The position numbers and the translations under genes were made by a program. The notes below the pieces were generated by a model that saw nothing but the letters and a program-made list of their open reading frames with translations, was not told the origin of the DNA and made no database searches. From Saturnia japonica (lineage: Eukaryota; Arthropoda; Insecta; Lepidoptera; Saturniidae), in contig CM065304.1 of assembly GCA_033032175.1 (NCBI GenBank), positions 4,960,001-5,024,000 of the forward strand: 64,000 nt of DNA. The letters run 5' to 3'. Positions 54,205 to 64,000 of this stretch are shown in pieces (position 1 is the first letter of the stretch; every line of letters starts with the position of its first letter).

Positions 54205-54916
54205 TACTACCGGCCCGCCCCGGCTTCGCACGGGTATTTAACAAGAAGTTGTAAAAAAAAAATTATACACAGGAACAAACCCATCTATTTGCGTCAGGTT
54301 ACTAAAAAAAGAAAATTATAGAGAAAGTTTCAATATTATTATTTTAATGACTTTTATTATTATTTTTATATTTTTTTTTGTTATCTATACAATTAATAAA
54401 ATTGAAATGTCTGTTTATAATGTCAAAATAACAGTTTTTTACTAAATGCATATGAAACTATATGTATACGAAACCGATAACAAAAACACCATTTTTAAAA
54501 TTTTTGTGTGTTTTTGTTATGTCTGTTTGTTCCGGGTAATCTCCGAAACGGTTGGACCGATTTTGATTTTGACGGTATCCACTGATAGATAGCTGATGAT
54601 ATAGGGAGTAACTTAGGCTACTTTTCTTTTAGAAAAAAAAATTAGGGTTCCGCACAAATAAAAAAACTGGTTATGGTGAATCAATTCGGGCGCTTAAATG
54701 ACTTATGCTGAGTAAACCATAAACATATAGCAAATTAATATACTACATATTCATAGGTGTTAAATAGACCTTCAAAAAAGTCCGGAAAAGTATACATCTA
54801 TCTTCTAAGGAACACCCACAATAAGCATTTTTGTCTTTAAAATAGCCGGGAGCGGGGGAGCAGGATTTGCGCGGGCATTCTGTAGTCCACGTGAGTGAAG
54901 CCACGGGCACAGCTAG
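54205..54916 (+). mobile_element. Helitron-like element, non-autonomous
   Basis: Ends GAAGCCACGGGCACAGCTAG before T at 54916. The inner text (CTCCGAAACGGTTGGACCGA) is typical of short lepidopteran Helitrons. The left part begins with CCGGCCCGCCCCGGCTTCGC, which may be a separate insertion. 5' end uncertain. Confidence 0.5.
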
Positions 54917-56115
54917 TTTTTTAATAAGTGTTTAATTTTTTTTTCTAATTTTTTTATTAGATCATATATACAAAACAAAATCGATTCAACTTATTGAGTG
55001 AGAGCTTTCCTGTAAACGATATTTGATTTCGTTTTATTTTGCTGCTTTTGAACGTTAATTCATGTGGTGGCAGTCCAGAACGGTTTAGACAATTTCAAAA
55101 TTCCTGAGGGTAATAATGGACTGCGTCTTATATATTAGTTACGGTGTCGATCGATTTGTAATTTTTTATTTGGCCAGGGACTTTTTGAATAACCAATTTT
55201 CCTTCACCGTATCATACCTAGGTGTCACTATTGCCCTAGAGCCTAGAATAAAATCAACGAAAGTTTTTTTCGTGCGAATTTTTTAATGCATCTATTAACA
55301 TTTCTAAATTATGGACTATTTAGCCTAGAGACTCATCCAAAAGGATATCACGATTTCTGCTTAAATTTGGAGTAGCAAGCTGCTTGATAGGTCTCTTTGA
55401 GAACTTCCTCAACAGTTTTTTTAAGTTTCTCGAATGAGGTTGGACCCCGAACGTGATGTAACAACATCCTAAGATAAAAACACTCTGATTGAGAAAAATG
55501 TATACCGTAGACTCTTACTAAAACGGTATCTTTATTTATGCCTGGATGGCCAACTACGTCTACACCACGCTTTCTTCTTGTGAATTTATTATTGGCCCAT
55601 GTGTAGTATTACGGGACTTTGTGGTATAGAAGTGTCTTTACGAATTCATCTTTTTGGTTCACTTGTTCTGCCATTACTGGGATAAAATAAACTCTTTGAC
55701 CATGTTCAATGTCAATTATTTAAACTTCTATGTAGGTATTTGTGCATACACAGATGTGTATGTAAAAAATATGTTAGTTAAAAATTACACAACATATTGG
55801 AAAACCAATGTATTTTTTTCCCCAACGGGGCTCTATTCTTTCAGGTGTTCAGAAGACGGTGAATAATTAAAGTTATAGTGATATTTAATTGTATGAGAGA
55901 ATTATTTTATGTGGTATAATCACTTGAGCGGCGCGCCCATGTCATAACAGTCGTTCGATGACCTATTTTCAAAGTTAAATTAAAATATTTATATGGAGGT
56001 AGAGTACCTACCAGGAATTGAAATTTTTTTATTGTAAAATTCCTTCCTTCACTTTTTTAATTTTCTTAATTATGAATAGTTTTTGAATTATTCGCGAAAA
56101 CCTAAATGCCATTTT
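54917..56115. other. No gene recognised
   Basis: AT-rich. 55350-55640 has a few weakly coding-like stretches broken by stops, no identifiable domain. Confidence 0.35.
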
Positions 56116-56117
56116 TT

Positions 56118-56300
56118 TTTCTTAATCTATACATATAAAATGCTTTATTCTGAATGTCTGACTGACGGATCAACGAACAACATAAACCGCTGATCGTAGA
56201 AACTTGAAACTTGGAGGGTGTGTTCTTTGTATGACGTGTGCATCCGATAAGAAAGGATTTTCCGGAATTCTACCCCTAAGGGGATGAGAAAGGGGGGCAA
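56118..56300 (+). mobile_element. Helitron-type 5' end fragment
   Basis: AATCTATACATATAAAATGC start, followed by CTGATCGTAGAAACTTGAAA and ACCCCTAAGGGGATGAGAAA, blocks frequent in lepidopteran Helitron relatives. No matching 3' end. Confidence 0.45.
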
Positions 56301-57159
56301 AATTTGTATGGGAAACCGTGATTCCTTGGTCCAATCTACTTCAAATTTTGCATAAATCTTTTTTAACAGAATTGATGGAAGACGTGTTTCGTATTTTATT
56401 AAAGTTCATCAATCAATCATCAAGAGGTAGAAAGTTATTTTGGCGGTGATTTACTTAGAACTTTTGATTTAAATTACATTTTATTTTGACACATGTTTGA
56501 AGACTTTATCCGATTTTATTCAAAAAGTTTGACTCACTTAAAAACATAAGCAAATATTCTTTAAAATTGGAATGTCTCGAAAGTCACCCTACTATATTAG
56601 TACCTCATTTGAAGGTTTCTAAGCTTAAAGAGGTTATGCACTTTTAAGACACAGCCTCATAGGGACGTAGAGTTCGAAATTTGAAATGGTAAGGACTAGA
56701 ACATTTTGTTTATAAATTATACGAATCATTCCATATTCAAAAGAAACATGTAAAATCTATACTAATACTAATAATATAATAAAGCGGAAAAGTTTTTTTT
56801 GTTTGTTTGCTTGCTTTAAGACGCTAATCTCTGGAACTACCAGCCGGACTCGAAAAATTCTTTTTTATATGATAGCCAGACTCACGAGGAATAGTATAGG
56901 GTATATTATAACATTAGGCTACAGTTTCTAGCTAGCCTTATTAAAGATTGATTTTTGTTACGTAAGTCGGAAGTCAAGCCCTCGCGAACTGCTTTAGCCG
57001 CATGCGCTGGCTTAATGGTTAATGATACATCAATAAAATATTCTACAAAAATATTGGCCATTAGTATATATAAAAAGTCAGCGATAGCATATATCAATCT
57101 CTTATACATGAGCCACAATAAGGTATTTTGCAATTATTTTTTGATGAAGATTAATATTA

Positions 57160-58409
57160 GGTCTTTACCTGTGAAATTGCCGTTTTGTAAAATTTAAACG
57201 AATTTTTTTCATGTATTTTTTATTTGTATTAATCGAAGTAATCACCCATGCAATCAATGCATCTTTGCCAGCGCAGTGGCAGTTTATTGATGCCCTTCTT
57301 AAAGAAATCAGCTGGACGGGAGGCAACAAATTCGGGTATTGAATTTTTTTCCCGCCAAGGAGTTAACCAAATTCTGGAAAAAGTAGTAGTCTGTAGGCGC
57401 AAGGTCTGGTGAGTAGGGCGGATGACGGAGAACTTCGAACCCCAGTTCTTGCAACTTGGAGACCGTCTGCTGTGCAGTATGAGGTCGCGCGTTGTCGTGT
57501 AGGAGCAGCGGAGACGAGCGATTGACCAATGCTGGTTGGAGATGTGCCAGCTTCTCCATCATTGTGTTCAGTTCTTCACAGTACACATCTGCAGTAATGC
57601 TCACCCCGTTTGGTAAGAAGCTGTGATGAATCACACCGGCGCTAGACCACCAAACAGTGACCATCACTTTTCTAGGGGTAAGTTTTCGTTTAGGGCATTG
57701 TTTAGGTGCTAAACCAGGATCCAACCAACTTGCTGAGCGCTTGCGGTTATCAAACAGAATCCATTTTTCATCGCAGGTAACAATGCTGTTCAAAATTCCT
57801 TCATTTGTGTGTCTGTTGAGCAGTGCAAGACATGTCTCGACGCGTACTTCGCGCTGGCGTTCATTGACTTCGTGGGGCACCCATTTGTCAAGCTTTTTTA
57901 CCTTGCCAATTTGACGCAAATGAACCAATATTGTTTTGACGCTAACTTCGAAAGCTGCTGCTAATTCAGCCGTAGATTGTGTATCATCAGCTTCCACAAT
58001 CGCCTTTAATTCGTCATTGTCGACCAAAGTCTTCGGACGACCGCGAGGTTCATTTTTCAGGTCGAAATTCCCAGAACGGAAGCGAGCAAACCAATAACAG
58101 GTGGTGCGTTGGTTTGTAGTGTTAGCTCCGTAAACGTCGTTGATGTTGCGTGCCGCTTGTGCCGCGTTGCTGCCACGACGGTACTCATATTCCATAATTC
58201 CTCGAATTTTTAACGTATCCATGAAGACAAAAAAGATTGAAATGCGATGAAAATGTAACACTAATCAATAAACAAATGACTACTTTTGGAAAAAGAATTC
58301 CATGTTTTTAAAATAAAATTAATTTGAAATTAGAATTCTTAGCCAAACAAAAATTATTTTGATTTGAAATGGCCAGTACTGCAGAACGGCAATTTCATAG
58401 GTAAAAACC
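57160..58409 (-). mobile_element. Mariner (DD34D) transposon, copy 2, nested in a Helitron
   Basis: Ends GGTCTTTACCTGTGAAATTG (left) and AACGGCAATTTCATAGGTAA then AAACC (right), flanked by TA. 1250 bp. Almost the same sequence as 14139-15394, opposite strand. Confidence 0.9.
57308..58222 (-). CDS. Mariner transposase, near-complete, C-terminal frameshift
   Basis: The start MDTLKIRGIMEYEYRRGSNA at 58222 is the same as in copy 1; an upstream in-frame ATG at 58261 gives a longer reading. HTH, RGRPKTLVD and WVPHE are present. The catalytic block reads TCDEKW (aspartate kept, unlike copy 1), followed by LLHDNARPHTA and YSPDLAPTDYYFF. There is no internal stop. The frame ends at 57308 because of the same one-base loss as copy 1 (57331-57337). 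In the other frame the family C-terminus runs on to TAA at 57229. The protein therefore lacks its normal last 35 or so residues. Confidence 0.85.
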   Translation of the reverse strand: MDTLKIRGIMEYEYRRGSNAAQAARNINDVYGANTTNQRTTCYWFARFRSGNFDLKNEPRGRPKTLVDNDELKAIVEADDTQSTAELAAAFEVSVKTILVHLRQIGKVKKLDKWVPHEVNERQREVRVETCLALLNRHTNEGILNSIVTCDEKWILFDNRKRSASWLDPGLAPKQCPKRKLTPRKVMVTVWWSSAGVIHHSFLPNGVSITADVYCEELNTMMEKLAHLQPALVNRSSPLLLHDNARPHTAQQTVSKLQELGFEVLRHPPYSPDLAPTDYYFFQNLVNSLAGKKFNTRICCLPSS

Positions 58410-58652
58410 TATTATTTAGATTAAGATAAAGATTAATAATGAAGATAAACTTCGTCTTTAATAGCATATTATTTGGACGCACAATTTGAGAGATAATACA
58501 AAATTAAAATAATTCAACACTCGGCTCGGGTCTATGGTTGAAGTAGTTAGCGGCGCGAACGTTAAAAATATTGTCTTTATTAAGATATTTTAAATCATCA
58601 ATCAGTGATTTCTTCTAAATTATATACGAGTGAAACCGCGGGGCGCAGCTAG

Positions 58653-59118
58653 TTTTTTAATATAGTAATTTTTTGTGTGCTGTAAAATCATTCAAATACG
58701 TTCTTCTAGACGTCATTGCGAATCGAATAAGCTATCGCTCATATTTTTAGGAGCTTTATCAAGAATTAACACCTATTTCACCAAGACGAAGTATCAGGTG
58801 AAGGTCGCTGTACCAGTAGTTACGTTGGAAGTTCACACATACATATACTGATTGCCATAGTTTATTTACTTAAAACAAAATTCACAGAATTTTCTTCTTC
58901 AAACTTCTGGCTCTTTATTTTAACGGTAGAGCATTGATATTTGTTTTAATACTTTTAAAACCTACGTAATGAATCCTAAATAACACTGCAGATGGAAAAC
59001 ATAGAGCTAAGTATCAAAAAGTGTTAGAGCTTCGAACACATTACACGCACACACTCTTTAAATTTCTTAATACGCAGTCAACGACGCCGGTCAACATAGA
59101 ATCTAAAAAACATAAAGA
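58653..59118. other. No gene recognised
   Basis: AT-rich spacer. Confidence 0.4.
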
Positions 59119-59185
59119 CTGACTGCTATGATTAAGGTCCTGGTTTCGATTCCCAGGTCGGGCAAAGTATTATTGAGTTTTTCCA
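59119..59185 (+). repeat. tRNA-like SINE remnant
   Basis: GGTTTCGATTCCCAGGTCGG is a B-box-like block with the palindromic CTGG...CCAG arm. No A box or full cloverleaf. GTCGGGCAAAG recurs at 20152. Confidence 0.35.
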
Positions 59186-59218
59186 TGAAATTTTCAGTAT
59201 CAGCTCGGAGTTGTTTTT

Positions 59219-59542
59219 GTGCCAGTTTAATGGCAACAGACTCGCCCCCTATTACATTGGACCTAAAAACAGATTTGTACGACACCTAGCGTTTCACTCA
59301 CATCGTACAAAATACAAATATAGCTATTGGGTCAATCTCTCATATTTCAAAATGAACTCGTTAGCACTTCGTAGACAGCTTGCGTACATTTCGTTCTTGC
59401 ATAAAATTTTTAATAACAGAATTGACTGTCCACAGTTTTTCAGAAGTTCACGATTAGGACCCCCACCAAATATCCCAGATTTAAGATTGTTAGCGCCTAA
59501 TACTTTGTCATTAGCAATTAGGTTTATGATTTGTTTGGGGTA
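59219..59542 (+). mobile_element. LINE reverse-transcriptase C-terminal fragment
   Basis: The open frame ends NSLALRRQLAYISFLHKIFN, then NRIDCPQFF and a proline-rich block, then the stop at 59541. The LxxRRxxAxxxFLxKxxN pattern is the tail of Jockey/CR1-group RTs. The remainder of the element is absent. Confidence 0.6.
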
Positions 59543-61140
59543 GATTTTATTTTATTAGCACGTTAATATTTTAATTTTGATTGTCTGTTGTTTCTTTGGT
59601 AAGGCATGCTTTATTTATTTTGACATTACATTTTTATTGAATTTTTTCTTCACATATTCAACTTTCTATTTTTGACATTTCCTTTTTTATTTTTTTTAAT
59701 GTGTGTATTTACGGTGTACATTTTTTAATAATTTTGTCGGATATTTTGACTTTTTTATTATCATTATTGACTCCAACATTGATTTATGATGTAAAATATA
59801 TTAAAAAAAAAAGTATTCAGTTAGGTCACAAACGAAGCATGCGGTGGTGGCCTTAAAAGGCAAATGCACGGAAAACTGTTTGGATTTTGTAAATATGAAT
59901 GAAATGTAGTGTATTGGCCACTGGCCATGCATTTTTTATAAATAAATAAATAAAACTCTACGGCGAATACAGTCGTGATGGTATTTATATATATAAATAT
60001 ACAGGGTAGAAATAAGATCGGGACATGGAGGAAAAGTATTTTAAATATGGAAGGTAGCAAATGAAAGCCAAAGGAAACATATTTTTTTTTAATTATAATA
60101 ACAGCATTCACAGATTTTCTAAAAAAGCTTATCTGTGTAACCCCAGAAACGAATCAATTGTTGGGAGAGTTAGTGGTCCGATAATTGAATCAAATAAGCT
60201 AAATACTGTTTGAATAAAACTGACATTATATTTAAAAATCACTTAAATCAAGATTACATTGTATAATTCAGAGCTTAATAAAAACGTCTGTCATTAAAAA
60301 CTATCTGTATATCTCAGCAACCGACAAAACCGTGTTACCATACCAATAATTCTCTGTTAATGTTCCCAACACCAACTAAAAATGGTAAAAACAGACATGC
60401 AATAAGTTATTGTACCAATCGATAGTCTATGATAAATATAAAATTCCTCGAATGCACATTATATCTTAAAATTACAGGAGACCATGATATTTAACAATCC
60501 GTACTTATAGAAAACATAAAAGCAAAGTTACCTCTAAAGAAGATATAAATTAAAATTATTATTTTCATACATTTAAAAAAATTAACTGATATCTTGCTCG
60601 AAATGAGATCCATTATCTTCTATGCACATATTATGACTGCATTGTAATTTTCATAGTACACGAATATGACTGGTGTTTAACTCTTCAGCAGCTCAGCAGT
60701 TTGCTCGCTGTGGCTGTTGTACACGTCTCTTGAGACTTCCAAGAGACTTCAAATTTGTCCTAGGGACAGTCCGAATGGTCGAATACCTTCACCTTACAAA
60801 AGATCGCAGTCAAATTACCCATTAGCAACGCGCTAGTACCATACCATAGTATTGTAAGCATTCACAGGCGACGGTAACAACTTACCATCAAGCAGACGTA
60901 TGCTTGTTGGCCACCTTTGTTGTATAAAAAAGAACAGACAGTATTTGTCTATCCGGATACCTCTCACTAATAATTTGAGAAATTGTGATTTTAAAAGTGT
61001 AATATTTCTGATAATTTAGATTTAAACTGAAACACTCGTGCACTGTCAGAGATTTATTTCATACTGAAACATGTACTCGCCACCCCACATAACTGTATGT
61101 TTATTTCTATGTACCTACATATAAAATATTCGTAATACAC
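59543..61140. repeat. AT-rich spacer with one dispersed repeat
   Basis: 60825-60935 (GGCGACGGTAACAACTTACC, then ATGCTTGTTGGCCACCTTTG) resembles a repeat widespread in Lepidoptera. No gene elsewhere. The 3' LTR of the gypsy element may begin near 61146 on the minus strand (GGAGAAA then TGTAGTG), but its far end is not resolved. Confidence 0.4.
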
Positions 61141-61223
61141 TACATTTCTCCACACTTAATTAACCTTACAGCTACCTAAAACAATTATTTAATATTATTT
61201 TACAATCATAATATACATGGTTC

Positions 61224-62079
61224 TTATTCTTTATAGTTTGGCTTTTTCATTGTACATTTTCTAACAGGCCGAGATTTACTTATTAATACAGGTTGCTGTA
61301 CAGGTAATGGTGTAGACGGGTTATCTTGAAGAGGTTCACGGGATTCTGATGCACTGTTTGTATCCCGAGTAGCTTTCGAACTTTGGTCTAAATCTGGTAG
61401 CTGACCATCGTTCTCTTTCGCCCGCTCCAGCTGCGATCTCTCCACTCGGTCCCGCTCGCGTTCGCTATCCATATGTTGGCCTATATTTGGGCAAACTAAG
61501 GAATTCCTAGTCCTCCGCTTTAGCTGATCGATATGACGATGTACTTGATTACCCTGCTCATCGGTTACCTTATAATTAGACGGTCCACTGCAAGCTTCCA
61601 CTCTACCTGGAAGCCATTTCTCCCCTTTGAGATATTGGCGATACCAAATATCCTCCTCCGCATCTACTACTCTTTCCGCGCCCCCCGCGTCTAATACTTG
61701 TCGCTGTTGCGCTTGTTTTACTCGTAATTCCCTATTGGGCTTAATAATATCTAATAGCGTTCTTAATCGCCTACCTAACATATAAACGGCTGGACACTCG
61801 CCAGTAGACGCATGTTCGGTATTCCGATAGTATAACAGATAGGTATGTATTCAATGCCTGTGTGATATTTTCCTTTTCAAACACTGCCTTTTTGACAACT
61901 CTTTTAATGGTTCTAACAGCATTTTCAGCGGCACCGTTTGATGCTGGATGGTATGGAGCTGTAAATATGTGTTCTATTCCATGAGTCTGAACAAATTTTT
62001 CGAATTCTTTGCTGGTAAAAGGAGAACCGTTATCTGTTACTATTTGTCGGGGTAGAACCCCACCTACTACAAAGCTCAT
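61224..62079 (-). pseudogene. Ty3/gypsy integrase core and C-terminus
   Basis: 62079-61771: PRQIVTDNGSPFTSKEFEKF, FTAPYHPASNGAAENAVRTI with the catalytic D and E of the RVE core. A frame change near 61790 leads to 61781-61224: MLGRRLRTLLDIIKP, WLPGRVEACSGPSNYKV (an SH3-like C-terminal domain) and a charged tail ending MKKPNYKE. Confidence 0.85.
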
Positions 62080-63967
62080 TTAACTTTTCTAACGTACTAC
62101 TCGCTGCAGTACTGGCTACATTAAACACTTCGATCCATTTAGACATTGCATCGACTACCACCAGGTAAGTTTTCCCAAAAATTGGACCCATGAAGTCTAA
62201 ATGTATTCGCGACCAAGGCCTACTAGGCCATGGCCACGGTCGTGGTGTTTGCCTGGGTGGCGCATCCGCGTGCGCCGCGCACGTCTTGCACCCGCGACAC
62301 ATCACCTCGATAGCCTCGTCTAAACCTGCCCACCATACGTAGCTACGAGCCAATGACTTCGATTTTACGATACCCATGTGAGGTTCATGCAATAGAGTTA
62401 AAACTTTTCTCCTACAATTTTCCGGAATTACCACCCTATGACCCCACATTATACATCCTAACTCTTCATATAACTCATTTTTCCGATTGAAGTATGGCTG
62501 CATACCTACTATCTCACACTTCTCCGGCCACCCATCTCTAATGTAAGCTAACACTCTACTACAAATACTATCTTTTACCGTACCCTTCCTAATATCATTG
62601 TGATTTAACAAAAATACGTCCTGAGCAAAGTGCAAATAAGTTTGCTCTGGTGGTTTTTGAGAAACCGAATTCTTATCTGGCACCGGCAATCGCGACAACC
62701 CGTCCGCGCTGTTTTGTGTCGTACGAATGTACTCAATATCATAATTATACGCAGATAGAATTATAGCCCATCTCTGTATACGACTAGCCGTCATTGTGGG
62801 AATCCCTGTATTTGATCCGAATATAACTAAAGGTTTATGATCAGTTCGAAGAATAAAATGTCGGCCATAAATATATTGATGAAACTTTTTTACACTAAAA
62901 ATTATTGCCAATGCCTCCTTGTGTATTTGGGAGTAGTTTTTCTCAGCACTGGTGAGTGTACGAGACACGAAGGCCACGGGGAGCTCCGTGCCGTCCGCGG
63001 TCGGCTGTGACAGTACGCCCCCCAGCCCCGCCGCACTCGCATCACACGTCACTATCAACTCTTTATTTGGATCGTAATGTGCTAATACTTGTGAACTAAT
63101 TAAACTTCTTTTGATCCCTTCAAAAGACTCTTTACAATCAAGAGACCAGTGCCACGGAACCCTCTTCCTAAGTAGATTATATAAGGGAACTAGTCTGTGG
63201 CTAAAATTATGAATAAACTTTGAAAAGAAATTGGCTAGACCCAAAAACGAACGCAACTCGGACACGTTTTGTGGACTCGGTATTTTACTGACGGCTTCTA
63301 TTTTCTTTGGATCTGCTCTGAGACCATCCTTAGAGAGAACGTACCTGAGATAGGATACTTCTTGTACCAAGAAAACGCATTTTGTTTTTTTAAGGCGTAG
63401 TCCATTTTCAAGTAAACGCTGAAACACTAGTTCGAGCGCGTTTAAGTGTTCCGACTTCGTACGACCTCCAATTATAACATCGTCGATAAAGACAGCCACG
63501 TTCGGTATTCCCGTGAACAGGTTGGTCATGATACGTTGGAAAATTCCCGGACTCGAGGACAAACCAAAAACTAAACGATTGTATCGAAATAAGCCACGAT
63601 GCGTATTGATAACTGTGTATTTTTTTGATTCGTCCAGTTCTATTCAATTATACGATTGAGATAAATCTAATTTACTAAAATATTGATCTCCGTTCAATAC
63701 TACCAGTACATCGTCGAAACGGGGCAAAGGATATCGATCGACCATCAATGCGGGATTTAAAGTAGACTTATAATCAACGCAAACCCTGAGCGAACCGTCC
63801 GGCTTATAAACGGGAACGAGCGATGAGGCCCAGTCGGAGCAGTCAACCGGCTCGATGACTCCGGCGCGCAGCATCGCGTCGAGCTCAGCGTCAACGCGAT
63901 CGCGTAGCGCGAATGGCAGTGGCCGCGCGCGACTGAACACCGGTACCGCGTTATCGCGCCCCCGCAA
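62030..63967 (-). pseudogene. Ty3/gypsy RT, RNase H and integrase zinc region
   Basis: RT opening: FSRARPLPFALRDRVDAELD, VIEPVDCSDWASSLVPVYK, LRVCVDYKSTLNP. A nonsense codon at about 63642-63644 interrupts the FSKLDLSQSYN block. After that SSPGIFQRIMTN, then VAVFIDDVIIGG (FIDD in place of the usual YxDD), LRSFLGLANFFSKFI, then RNase H (LIVTCDASAAGLGGVLSQ, FILRTDHKPLV, QNSADGLSRL), the zinc finger HEPHMG...CKTCAAH and the integrase start WSRIHLDFMGPIFG. It then frameshifts near 62060. Confidence 0.85.
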
Positions 63968-64000
63968 CTTCGCCTTGCCTCCCGTGAACCTTCCCAGACT

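Larger units (their letters stand above)
56756..58652 (+). mobile_element. Non-autonomous Helitron carrying a mariner
   Basis: Starts TCTATACTAATACTAATAAT after A, ends CCGCGGGGCGCAGCTAG before T. Body matches 31922-32572 (ACGCTAATCTCTGGAACTAC, GCATGCGCTGGCTTAATGGT). The mariner at 57160-58409 interrupts it. Confidence 0.8.
61224..64000 (-). mobile_element. Ty3/gypsy LTR retrotransposon, pol, extends beyond window
   Basis: Minus-strand order from the right edge: RT start (63967-63644), RT/RNase H/integrase N-terminus (63562-62030), integrase core (62079-61771), integrase C-terminus and basic tail (61781-61224). The chain is broken by a stop and frameshifts. Gag, protease and the 5' LTR would be to the right of the window. 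Confidence 0.85.

Noticed and set aside
59119..59185. tRNA gene
   Set aside because: Only the B-box arm is present; no acceptor stem, A box or anticodon arm can be drawn.

Overview
This window is eukaryotic, intron-bearing, AT-rich insect DNA, most likely lepidopteran. The lepidopteran reading rests on several Helitrons of the TCTATAC...CAGCTAG type, two BEL/Pao retroelements, mariner-family transposons, and an arthropod-type laminin alpha gene with short exons and long repeat-filled introns. There is no CRISPR array, rRNA, operon or other prokaryotic feature.

The one recognisable host gene is on the + strand between 5328 and 24858: the C-terminal part of a laminin alpha subunit (Drosophila LanA / alpha-3/5 type). 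Recognisable pieces are one laminin-EGF exon, exons of the cysteine-poor domain IV/LF region, the second half of LG3, a Thr/Pro-rich linker, LG4 and LG5 with a normal stop codon. Splice phases join well within each block. The copy nevertheless looks broken. There is an in-frame TGA in the LE exon and an in-frame TAG in a domain IV exon, one exon has no visible acceptor, and everything expected between domain IV and LG3 (LE repeats, coiled-coil domains II/I, LG1, LG2) is absent. In that place sits a hAT transposon carrying a mariner. This is either a degenerating duplicate (a W-linked gametolog would fit) or a mis-assembled or error-bearing locus.

The rest is mostly transposable elements. From left to right: a Jockey-type LINE tail (1-1030); a Helitron 3' part (1420-1875); a DD41D Tc1/mariner-type element with about 265-bp inverted repeats (1991-4758); the laminin locus with LINE, hAT, mariner and Helitron insertions; tandemly placed Helitron-like units around a 217-bp higher-order tandem array (25754-29425); a DD41D mariner inside a LINE fragment (29477-30781); a short Helitron (31922-32572); a MITE (33144-33750); a BEL/Pao element with a perfect GTAAG duplication (34019-38937); an RTE-like LINE (40919-42115); a second, younger BEL/Pao element on the minus strand with an ATAAT duplication (44299-49773); another LINE tail (51256-52252); an unexplained intron-containing transcript-like unit (52253-52960); a Helitron with a mariner inside it (56756-58652); a LINE fragment (59219-59542); and a minus-strand Ty3/gypsy pol running off the right edge (61224-64000).

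I found no clearly new biological system. The best leads are: the decaying laminin copy; the two mariner copies that share one C-terminal frameshift, so the spreading source copy was already defective; the Helitron-internal higher-order repeat array; the very long inverted repeats of the DD41D element; and the spliced-looking unit at 52.3-52.9 kb.
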